Shown: positions 22,670 through 31,904 of the stretch, one piece after another
How positions within the stretch are numbered: the first letter of the stretch is position 1
How the letters are laid out: every line of letters begins with the position of its first letter
NCBI RefSeq assembly: GCF_050003625.1
Contig: NC_134398.1
Span: 82,616,003 to 82,680,002, forward strand
Reading direction: 5' to 3'
From: Haematobia irritans
Lineage: Eukaryota; Arthropoda; Insecta; Diptera; Muscidae
Length of the DNA stretch: 64,000 nt
Translations under genes and position numbers: made by a program
Notes under the pieces: model-generated
Databases searched by the model: none
The model's input: the letters and a program-made list of their open reading frames with translations, nothing else
Told to the model about the DNA's origin: nothing

Positions 22670-22911
22670 TGCGCTTTACAGACTATCAGTTATTCCGGAC
22701 GGAATGTCGGTGTTTGTAAAGAATCTTACAGTGTGTCGGATCGATACGACTTGTCGGCGATGACTAAATAATCGGTAAATGTGTTATCGATCCCATAAAC
22801 ATGCAGCAGTATCGATTATGCCGTCGGACTTAACTTATACTTTGCACAATATATGGGATATGTTCGACACGAGCACTGTCGTCCGGAATAACTGATAGTC
22901 TGTAAAGCGCA
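22670..22911. mobile_element. 242-bp TGCGCTTTACAG MITE, copy B, TSD TAA
   Basis: Same TIRs and length as copy A. TAA is duplicated at 22,667-22,669 and 22,912-22,914. Confidence 0.92.
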
Positions 22912-22979
22912 TAAGAATGTTCTGCCGTTGCCAGAATATTGTAGTGCTACCAGAATATTCTCGTATTGCCACACCGTCA

Positions 22980-23015
22980 TATAAAAAGCGCTCGCATGCT
23001 GCTAACGAGTCAGTC
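22980..23015 (+). promoter_or_regulatory. LTR core promoter: TATA box and initiator
   Basis: TATAAAA at 22,980 is followed 31 bases later by an insect-type initiator TCAGTC (A at 23,012), the standard insect RNA polymerase II core promoter spacing. Confidence 0.65.
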
Positions 23016-24965
23016 TTAATTAAAGCGTCAAACGAATAACTTCAGTGTGAACGAATTGTAAAGTGTGAAGTCATAGTAAATAAATTGTAGATTGTCGTTA
23101 TTTAAAAGAACTGTGTTTTAATTGTCGGGTAATTAAAAAACGCCTAAATATAAAAACGTAACAGTATGTAATACACTCATAGAAACAAGTCTGCTAAAAA
23201 CAGCAGTCGATGTCTGCTGTTATATTTTTGTACTTCAGGGCGCAATGAACAACAATTTATAAAATTTTTAGGTTATAAAATTTTCCCCAAACCCTTTTTA
23301 AGAAACAAAAGTAGTTTTTGGTATATTTTTGCACTGTAATATACTTACAAGCTCCTAAATACGATCAGCAAACTTTTGTTTGCTGTTATGTCTCAATTCG
23401 ATAAATATTCAGATTTTTGGTCAAATACTATAGATATTCATAAAATATTGTGTTAATTATGTTAGGATAGCTCCTAAGTTGACATTTTTATTTGTTTTAG
23501 CCAAAATAAAACATGTTTTAGTGTAATCGAGCTTCAAAAATAGCAGGAAATGTTTGCTATTTGAGCAAACAGTGACTGCTGTCCCTTCTTCAGCAGACTC
23601 TCTGCTGTTTTAGCAGACTTTTCTGCAAACAAAATGCTGCTGATTTTTCAGCAAACAAAATGCTGCTGATTTAGCAGTTTTTTTTTTTGCAAAAATAGCA
23701 AACAATCTGTTATTTTGGAACAGCAGATATACTGCAGAAAACTCCGTAGTTTGCTGAAATTTTCTGCTGATCCGAATAAAATTATAAATTCACTCCGGTC
23801 AAATGGACAATACTAAAATGGTACAAATTACATAACTTCAAACATTAAAACCATTTCAATTTTTTGATAATGCAATAACATTTTTTAATTAAATGGACCC
23901 TGGGATTTGTATACGCTTAACTTCTATGAATATGTGGCTAACATAAATATTTGTCCCGAACCACAAATCTAACATGTCAATTATCTTATAGTCGATATAT
24001 GGCTGTTCTACAAAAGCCTAATTTTATTTCCCGTGCAAAAACAGCCGCAGGAAAACTCAACTTGATGAAGATCTTCTAAACCTATCTATATTTTCGTAAA
24101 GTATTTTCCTATAAGAGCTTGTATTTTCGTATTCGAAGGAAATTTTAATTTTGAATATGCAAACAGTTACTCGATTGCATTCGAAATTTTAAGCAAAGAT
24201 AGTAAAATGCACTTTTACTCTCTTGATAGTTTTTACTGGATAATTGTTGCTAGAAAAGTACGCGAACAGACCTATTGTTGGTATAGTCGACGCATCAGTT
24301 GTGACAAATGTCAACGTCGATATGTATGTCTAATGACAACGCCGTCAAAGCAACACTTTTAAATGAATTTAACACGAGAAAAGCCGGGAAAATGGAAAAA
24401 TTGGTAATTTTGTGTTATTTTGGAATATATTTTCCAAAATTTCTTTTATTACGGAGATTATATTTGGTAAGTATTGTATTTGCCATTCCTTCTATAGTCC
24501 ATTTGTTTATAATAATTTGTTTTAATAATTGTTAGATTGGAAAATAATATTGATATATGGGAGCAACCGCTTTAGATACCGCCTTACTAAACTGTAGCCG
24601 AATGTACCACAATTGGCAAAGTGCACCTTAAATGTGAGTACTAAAACCAGGATAACATTACAATCTTGCTATTTTAGCGAAATTATGCATAGACATTATA
24701 ATACATATAGATGAGCCATGGGTGTCAAACTATGTTTGACAGTTCCGAAGATTAAGAATAAACGAGAAAAATAAGAACACGCTTAAATTTTCTTTCGTTT
24801 TCCTTTTTGTAGTTTGCCAATTTTACACAAAATTATAAAGTTTATGATGTACCAGAGGATTTATAAATAAATTAATATACTAAAAGTTCACATTTCAACA
24901 AAAAATTGTGACCAAAACCGCGAAAATACGAAATTTAATTTTGAGCAGCATTGCTCTTTACGAAC

Positions 24966-26482
24966 TAGAGTTGGGTAGTTCCGGAGCGAACTAGCTCTTT
25001 GGAACTATTCCGTGGCTGGAACTAAATGAACTGGATCCGACACCTTTACTCTTTCAGTCATCAGTTCCTTCCCTGCCAACATTTTTTGAATTTGGGGACT
25101 CTTTTGAGAATCCCCACTACGTCGAAAACAATCATATACGACATCAAAAACTCGTCGGAAAAGCGCCGTCACTATTGAGAAGTTGTAACACGCCAAGTTA
25201 CTACAAAAATGTTTCGCATGAGTGCAATTATTAGGTGCCTTTATAGATCAATTTAGAACGACGCCAATAAGGGACCCTCCAAACAATCAGAAAAAGTGCA
25301 TTTTAAGATAGTTGTAAAAGAATCATTGTGGTCGAGTAAAACACGTTTGTTTAGATATTTATTAATTTGATTAAACATTTACAAATTCTTAAAAATATAA
25401 CATTTATACCACTATCACATTACATTTAACATAATTTTTGGCATTAATGATGATGTTGAGTTACAAGTAGCGAGTTACATGTTGCTGCGTCTATCAACCA
25501 GTGTTTTTATTCCATGGAGGCAGCGTGTCTGTAAAATATCTGAAAAACAATCACTTTATTCCATTTGGAAAATCACCAAATTGTTCACCAATATACCTTT
25601 CACAATTTTAAGCGTATAATCTATGTTTTCAGAACTTTATTTTCGTTTTTATTTAATTAAAATATAACAAGCTGGTTGCGCTTGGCGTTTCACAAAAAAA
25701 TGGCTTTTTTAACAGTAGGGATGGCAAATTACTTGCATGTACTTTTTGATGTACCTTTTCATGATGGTTGAAGTGACATTTACGAGTCTGTGGTAACGAT
25801 GAGGTTGAAATGGAACTTTGAAATGCTGGCAGGGTTATATTCATTTCGTTGTGTACTCATTCCATTTCTTTCGCTCTTTATGACAACAGCTCTCACTTAA
25901 ATTGAAGTTGCCAGATCCTTAATGAAGATATCGAAACTGTTCCAACCTAAATATCAATACCAACATGCTTTACAAAAATTGTGTAAATAAGCAAAAACTA
26001 TACAATGCGGAAGAATATTTTACGCAATAGAAACATATCATAAACGAAAGGCGAACTCTTTTGTTCTAAAGTCGGCAAAATAATTTTTTACATTGTAACT
26101 TTTGATTTTCTCTATGAAAACAATTTAAACACGATATTTCTAAAATAAATGTAGATCTTTGTATTAGTATTGATCTCTGAAAATTTTTCTACAGAGTTAT
26201 ACCATTATCTAATTTTAATTATACAAAATTTTTATTATACAAATTAATGTTCAAGAAATTTGATTAAATTCTTGTGAACTTTTATGTTTTACTTAAATTT
26301 AGTGTTCATGCTTTTTATTTCATTGCTTAGCTAAAAGAAAATGTCTATATATGTGATTCTTTAAGCTCTTTCCTTATCCGGATCCAAAAGGAACTGTGGA
26401 ACTAAATGATGGAACTAGTTCCTTTTTAGGAGCGAATCTGAAAAGACCGATCACTTTAGTGAGCCGGGATCGCCCAACTCTA
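24966..26482. mobile_element. hAT-like non-autonomous element with 8-bp TSD
   Basis: TIRs TAGAGTTGGG...CCCAACTCTA are flanked by TTACGAAC (24,958-24,965) and TTACGAGC (26,483-26,490), an 8-bp duplication with one mismatch. The inverted copy E2 preserves the empty site (CTCTTTACGAACAACAC on the minus strand near 27,230). TAGAG termini and 8-bp TSDs fit the hAT superfamily. A CCCTGCCA MITE is inserted inside. Confidence 0.88.
25071..25834 (+). mobile_element. 764-bp CCCTGCCA-TIR MITE, copy 2
   Basis: Same length as copy 1 (20,682-21,445) and differs from it at only a handful of positions by eye, implying recent movement. Nested inside the hAT-like element. Confidence 0.92.
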
Positions 26483-26644
26483 TTACGAGCAACACAAAAG
26501 CAAATACACGAAATTAATGTTTGGGACTGACCCTTTACGAAAAATCAAATCGAAATGTCAGAAAATTAATTTTTGGAACTGACACATTTTTTTTAAAGAG
26601 AATAGTGGATCATCTATGTATTATAATGTCTATGGTATTATAAT

Positions 26645-27061
26645 AGGGCTGTTTTCTTTTAGCACTGGATGCAACATTTGTATGCGCTATCCAGAACATC
26701 GTTGCACTGGTGTTCTATCCAGAACATCTCATCAGTGCAAGTCGCACCGATGTTGCCAGATTGTAGTTTAATAAAGTGACGCTTCTTCGATTCACAAGAG
26801 CAATTTATTGTGACTAATTTATCGACAAAAATGAATTTCAAACTGATACAATGTCATAAATAATCGCAGCAGTAAATATTTATTACTAATTTGTGCATTT
26901 CATACATTAAAAATGCAAGATTTCACTTCTTTTCTGTGATTGTTTTTAAACAGCTGATGACAGTGTTGTATATTTTTGGAGCTGTCCTGGATAAACGAGT
27001 ACTCTGTTTTCTTTTAGTCCTTCACGGCTAAGGGTATCCAGTGCTAAAAGAAAACAGCCCT
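26645..27061 (-). mobile_element. AGGGCTGTTTTCTTTTAGCA MITE, copy 1 (417 bp)
   Basis: TIRs begin AGGGCTGTTTTCTTTTAGCA on both ends. The interior matches 34,189-34,603 in opposite orientation (CTATCCAGAACATC motifs). The 60-codon frame inside both copies is probably incidental. Confidence 0.9.
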
Positions 27062-27085
27062 AATGTCAATGAAATAATGCCAACT

Positions 27086-27482
27086 CATAGACATTATAAT
27101 ACATAGATGATCCACTATTCTCTTTAGAAAAAATGTGTCAGTTCCAAAAATTAATTTTCTGACATTTCGTTTTGATTTTTCGTAAAGAGTCAATCCCAAA
27201 CATTAATTTTCGTGTATTTGCTTTTGTGTTGTTCGTAAAGAGCAATGCTGCTTAAAATTAAATTTCGTATTTTCGCGGTTTTGGTCACAATTTTTTGTTC
27301 AATTTATAAATCCTCTGGTGCACCATAAAAGTTATAATTTTGTGTAAAATTGGCAAACTACAAAAAGGAAAACGAAAGAAAATATAAGCGTGCTCTTATT
27401 TTTCTCGTTTATTCTTAATCTTCGGAACTGTCAAACATAGTTTGACACCCATGGCTCATCTATATGTATTATAATGTCTATG
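27086..27482 (-). mobile_element. CATAGACATT-TIR element E2 with perfect 8-bp TSD
   Basis: The element runs CATAGACATT to AATGTCTATG and is flanked by TGCCAACT at 27,078-27,085 and 27,483-27,490. It is the inverted counterpart of E1. Confidence 0.88.
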
Positions 27483-28492
27483 TGCCAACTCAATACGGCC
27501 TTAAGAGAATAATGTATGTTTTTAGTATGAATCAATTTGGTTCTTCGCTAAAACCACCTATTTAATTGGTCAAATTTGATAACATCGTTCAATACAACTA
27601 TAAATTTAAATAGTTTACAAAAAAAACACAATTTTTTCATATACATCTGATGAGATCTGATTTTTATGTTTTTTCATCTCCTGATTTCGAAAATAGAGGT
27701 AAAATTTTTATATGGAACACTATTTTAGATATACACTAGACGCGAAAATCATATCTCGAGCTAGAAATGTCCGGTTATATCGCTGGATCTGTTGATCTCT
27801 GAAAAGTACCAACCGTTGAAATAACGTCCGGTTTCTCTTCATGCTCGTAAAGATGATACTCTAAAGTAATGAGAAGATCATACTCTAATGAATAAAGTAC
27901 GAAAAACTAAAAATATGAGGATATCACAGAAACTGCTTCATGAAAACACTTTTAACCTCTATTTTCGAATTCCGGAAATGAAAATACATAAAAATCAACC
28001 ACTTATCAAATGTAAATTTTAGTGTAAACTAGTGTAATTACTAGTGTAATTACTTTTTTACTTGTTTTCATTACAGATTGTCTTAGCATTGTTATGTTTT
28101 ATCCGCGTGTATATGGCCAAAGAAGAAAATCAAACGAAAATAAATACTGGACAACACTCCAACTGAACTTCTAATAACTCTATGGAATTAAATTTATTTT
28201 ACACATTTAATAAATGTAGAAGTTATTGTATTAAATGATTTGCGGGTTTCATTTCAACATATCGTAAAAAAACTGCAAACTTTGTTGATGGGACAAAATT
28301 GCAGTAAAAATGTTAGCTATTTCAACTAACGCAGTTTGCTAATTCAGCAGCATTTGTTTGCTATTTTAGCTGTAAACAATGTTTGCTGCTCCAACTAACG
28401 AATGTTTGCTGAAACAACTACATTCTACTGCTATCCCTTTTTCAGCAAACAAAAACTGCTGTTTTAGCAAACATTTTTGCTATTATGAGTAA

Positions 28493-28789
28493 CAAAATTT
28501 TCTGGGTATAGAAGATTGTCCAACTACTTGAATTCAGAAAATAATTTAAAAAATGGTTGGAAAGGGAACAGCTTCTCCCCGACATTTGTTAAGGCAGATC
28601 GTTTTACATAGGCATATGCGCCGTATTTCTATCTATAAACGAAAAAGCAAGTTGTCCGATTTGTTTGTAAGAATTCAAATCTTTTCGGATTTGTTTTCCG
28701 CATGAAGGATATGGTTGACTAAGTTAACGCAAAATGTTCCTACAAATACGCTACGGAAGGCGCGGCGAAGCGGGCCGGATTACACTAGT
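28493..28789. repeat. Diverged repeat with GGCGCGGCGAAGCGGGCCGG
   Basis: TAGAAGATTGTCCAACTAC and the GC-rich tail GAAGCGGGCCGGATTACACT recur at about 48,820-48,935 in variant form. Non-coding. Confidence 0.45.
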
Positions 28790-29720
28790 ATGAATCTGCT
28801 ATTCACTGATGGTTCAAAAGATAACATAACTATATAACTTGCAGTGGTCTCCCAACATGGTAAAGTAGAAGATGTTGGTCTTCTTCCTGAAAAATGCAAT
28901 TCATTCGAATTAGAGGCAATAGCTATACAGCATTGGAATGTGCCAAATCCAGTAACAATAAAACTATTATTTGCACAGACAGTCTATCTGTCTTTGAAGC
29001 GTGCAGAATAAAAGCGATTTGATCACATGTGTTCAACAAAGTATCCTTTCTTACAAAAATAAAATAAAAATCATGTGGATCCCTGGGCATGTTGGCATAA
29101 CTGGAAACGAAAATGCCGACCTAATAGCTAAGAGTGTACCTAGTCAAATCCCTACATACGTTTTTCCGCCTTTTTGTAAACGATTCATTGGAAAAATCGC
29201 AATAAATTATTTTTATGTAAAAACAAATAGATCATGAGATCTTTATGATCATCCATACAAGCTTATCAACCCAGAAAAAAAGCGGTAGTTCTCCCATCCA
29301 CGACTTCCCTCCTCCAGAATAAATGCTTCCTACGACTCCGTCTTGGCCACACTAAACTTACTCAGGAATATCTCCAAACACAACTTTATCAGTCAGACAT
29401 ATGTTGTCTTCATGCAAAATATTCGCTTAAAAATTTTCGGCTCCACTGATGCATTTGGCTCTTTAAAATCCCCTTCTGTAGATAATATTCTTGCAATGTT
29501 TTCCCTTCTAAAGACTACTAATTTACATAATGGGATCTAATATCTTCAAAATATAAAGTCATTGTATCATATTTAATTTTAATTCCAATATCCTTTTAAT
29601 TAGAAGTAGGCCGATAGCCTCTAATTGCTAGTGCCCGTATAAAAAAGTTTATTGTAATTTGTGATTATAATATATTAAATAATAAATAAAATAACTAATA
29701 AAGCATCAAATAATAAAAAA
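28790..29720 (+). pseudogene. I-clade-type LINE 3' end: RNase H domain relic and C-terminus
   Basis: RNase H motifs appear in order across two or three frames: LLFTDGSKDN (about 28,797), ELEAIA (about 28,905), CTDSLSVFEA (about 28,975) and WIPGHVGITGNENAD (about 29,070-29,115), so all acidic active-site positions are present but frames are shifted. Further on, LRLGHTKLTQEYL (about 29,338) and the final KTTNLHNGI before the stop at 29,538 match the C-terminus style of I/LOA-like LINEs. An AT-rich 3' UTR follows to about 29,720. RT and endonuclease are absent: a 5'-truncated insertion. Confidence 0.8.
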
Positions 29721-30159
29721 AAAACAACAATCTTATATGAAAACTTGAACCAGCAATCTTATATCAATAGCGTAATATATACATATACTATTTATGTTTT
29801 TTTTTAGTTTTTTTGGCATTATTATATTTCGCATGTTTGAAATTTGATAATATTCTTGGATCCCATTGAAATAAAAACATATTTTTTTTATTCTAGAAAT
29901 TTGAAGATCCAAAATATATGGTAGTCAAAGCTTCAACTAATGGAATACGCGATTCACCGTTAACGATGTTATTGTAATGATTTTATTTAGAATGGTTCAA
30001 AAGATGTTTTTGCATTGGTATTTAATTACAAATGCGTAAATAGATTTAATTTGAAGGAATAAACGCTTCCATTAAGGTTCATAAACAGGTGATGGCTTCC
30101 TCAACTTGGTGCCTCTCAATATTTTCTAATACAAAGATTCGTGTATATAAATGTAGGAT
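29721..30159. other. No gene seen
   Basis: AT-rich sequence with no supported ORF or repeat end. Confidence 0.45.
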
Positions 30160-30279
30160 TACATATTATTACTATACTTATTCGAGCCTATTGGACAAGA
30201 AGATTAAGGAAATTAGTACTATTAAGTTACTGAAAAGAACTTGTTCAATAAGCTCGAATAAGTATTGCAATAATATGTA
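30160..30279. repeat. 120-nt hairpin: 40-bp arms, 40-nt loop
   Basis: The arm 30,160-30,199 pairs with 30,240-30,279 with about four mismatches in 40 (shared core ACTTATTCGAGC). Either strand could fold into a pre-miRNA-sized stem-loop. It could equally be a tiny MITE or a decayed inverted duplication. No evidence of transcription is visible. Confidence 0.65.
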
Positions 30280-30297
30280 TACATAGTCATTAAAAAA

Positions 30298-30327
30298 AAG
30301 TCATTTAAACTATAGCTTAAATGACTT
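30298..30327. repeat. Perfect 11-bp stem-loop
   Basis: AAGTCATTTAA, 8-nt loop, TTAAATGACTT. Lies just after the larger hairpin. Confidence 0.6.
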
Positions 30328-30951
30328 GGACATAAAACCGTCCTGCATTGGTGTCAGGCTAACATAAAAATAGTAAATGTAGGATTTTTATTCCGGAATA
30401 TCTTCAAAAACTACTTTACAACTGATACATTCACAACAGTTTTTAATGTTTTAGAAAAATATCGTCTAGTGAAGAAAATAAAACCATTCCAACAAAATTT
30501 AGAAAATAGCCTTTTTGACCAAATTGGCTCACTGTTAGAGGCGGTCGAAAATTACGATTTTAAATACCAATGCTTGTGGAAAGTTCGTAAATTGTAGAAA
30601 TCTAACCTGAAGATACACGCGACCATTAAAGTCCACAAGAAAAATGTTGGTAGTGTTAAAAATGAGCAATGATGTTGCAATGTTCGAAATCCGAATAAAA
30701 ATGTCAATATACATATTATTGAACATTTGGTCCGTTTATTGAAGGATATAATCCCTGACCATTAATTTTAAAGAAATTGAATTCAATATAAAATATTTGT
30801 TATTTTCTTGCCAAATTTGTTTGAATTTAGTACCGTAGGGAAAAATGTAGGGAAAAAAATGTTGGGCGTAGGGGAAAAAAGATAATTTTTAGGAGCCACG
30901 TAGGGAATTTTCAAAAAACTTCCTGGCATCACTGATCATCTTTATCATTAA

Positions 30952-31565
30952 TCATCTAGCTGATCCAAAATATTGAAGAAGGTTCTTTCGGTAGGTGGTG
31001 TAGGATAGATCAAAATGCTTCAACGTATTCGGAAGACTATTATGCAGTCTACCAATTCTGACATGAAGGGATTTATTAATGTATCGACTAGCAGTTGGAA
31101 TATTCGTGTAAAATAACAACAGCGATCTGAAATCAACAAATTCCGAGAAGGAACATCCTAAAAAGCGTCGAACGTAGTCTGAGACATGATCAAAACGTCC
31201 AAACAAAAACCATCTATTTTATTGAATAAATCATCTATAAACAGTATAAACAAAAGTGGTCCAAGGACAGATCCACAGTGCTAAACCCATATATAGAATG
31301 TAATTTGTGAATCAACATACAATGATCTATTTAACAAATGCCCTTTGTAAATCCAAAGACAGCAGTGAACATACCTGTCCATTCGAAATATTTCGCCTAA
31401 ATAATGGCTTCATTCAACCCTAGTAGCCCCATGATGTGCCACACTGATAATCGCTGAGTAAATTCTGCTGTTCTAAATGTGCATTGAGTTGCACTTTCAA
31501 GACATATTCTGTAATCTTCGACAAAATTGGTAAAAGCGATATGGGTCTGTAACTGTCTGAGCGTA
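30952..31565 (-). pseudogene. LINE ORF2 relic (RT and C-terminus), minus strand
   Basis: Reading leftward: SDSYRPISLLPILSKITEY (about 31,555-31,500), a degraded middle, CGSVLGPLLFILFIDDLF (about 31,275-31,220, RT block B), then a jump over the palm active site to GRFDHVSDYVRRFLGCSF and HVRIGRLHNSLPNTLKHF, ending at 30,952. The FADD segment is deleted and frames shift. Same clade as the 14,345 relic (shared GRFDHVS). Confidence 0.82.
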
Positions 31566-31637
31566 TATTACTCTGTCATATATTACTTTTCCTGAACCGC
31601 ACTAAAATATATACAGAAGGTCCAGTCCGGAAATTGC

Positions 31638-31663
31638 AAAAAAAAAAAAAAAAAAAAAAAAAA
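31638..31663. repeat. Poly(A) run of 26
   Basis: Uninterrupted A tract. No retroelement coding sequence adjoins it, so its origin is unclear. Confidence 0.7.
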
Positions 31664-31862
31664 CAACATAAAAATAGTAAACTATGAAATTTTTGTCCAT
31701 CACAATATTTGTTAACGCAAAGCCATGTGGAGAAAAAAGTAGTCGATCGCTGAAATATCCTTGATTTTATGTTAAATAAAAATATTTCGACCGTTATCAA
31801 TAGCAAAATTATAAAAATACAGATATGTCTTTGGATTAAAATAAAATTTAGTAATTTTTGTT

Positions 31863-31868
31863 TTTATT
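31863..31868 (-). terminator. Polyadenylation signal of the AROS-like gene
   Basis: AATAAA on the minus strand, 37 bases past the stop codon of the gene at 31,905-33,858. Confidence 0.6.
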
Positions 31869-31904
31869 TATATATATAATAATAATACATTGTTTACATG
31901 TAAA

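Larger units (their letters stand above)
22475..23163 (+). mobile_element. Probable solo LTR of a Gypsy-type retrotransposon, split by a MITE
   Basis: The segment begins TGTTAG and ends GTAACA. It contains a TATA box, an initiator at the right distance, and AATAAA at 23,079-23,084, the layout of an LTR. The 242-bp MITE at 22,670-22,911 interrupts it. No internal retroviral-type genes or second LTR follow. The flanking four bases do not match (GAAA and GTAT), so the left boundary is provisional. Confidence 0.55.
24688..26634 (+). mobile_element. CATAGACATT-TIR element E1, containing an hAT-like insertion
   Basis: Starts CATAGACATTATAATACATA and ends TATGTATTATAATGTCTATG. Minus the 24,966-26,482 insertion it is about 0.42 kb and matches 27,086-27,482 in reverse orientation. 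Non-coding. Confidence 0.75.
23172..28492. mobile_element. Large GCTGTTTTAGCA-rich element with multiple nested insertions
   Basis: The left end TACACTCATAGAAACAAGTC and the right end (minus strand) TTACTCATAATAGCAAAAAT are followed by matching TGCTAAAACAGCAG-like sequence, which gives an inverted repeat of subterminal motifs. The left 1 kb matches 41-2,290. Inside lie two inverted copies of a CATAGACATT element, an hAT-like element, a CCCTGCCA MITE and an AGGGCTG MITE. No transposase is seen; the 75-codon frame at 24,308 is not convincing. Confidence 0.55.

Noticed and set aside
24308..24535. 75-codon hydrophobic ORF in the large element as a transposon gene
   Set aside because: No conserved motif, AT-driven composition, and not visible in the other copy at 41-2,290.
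24688..27482. Single large foldback transposon
   Set aside because: Each arm has its own complete terminal repeats, and the right arm has its own 8-bp target duplication, so these are two elements.
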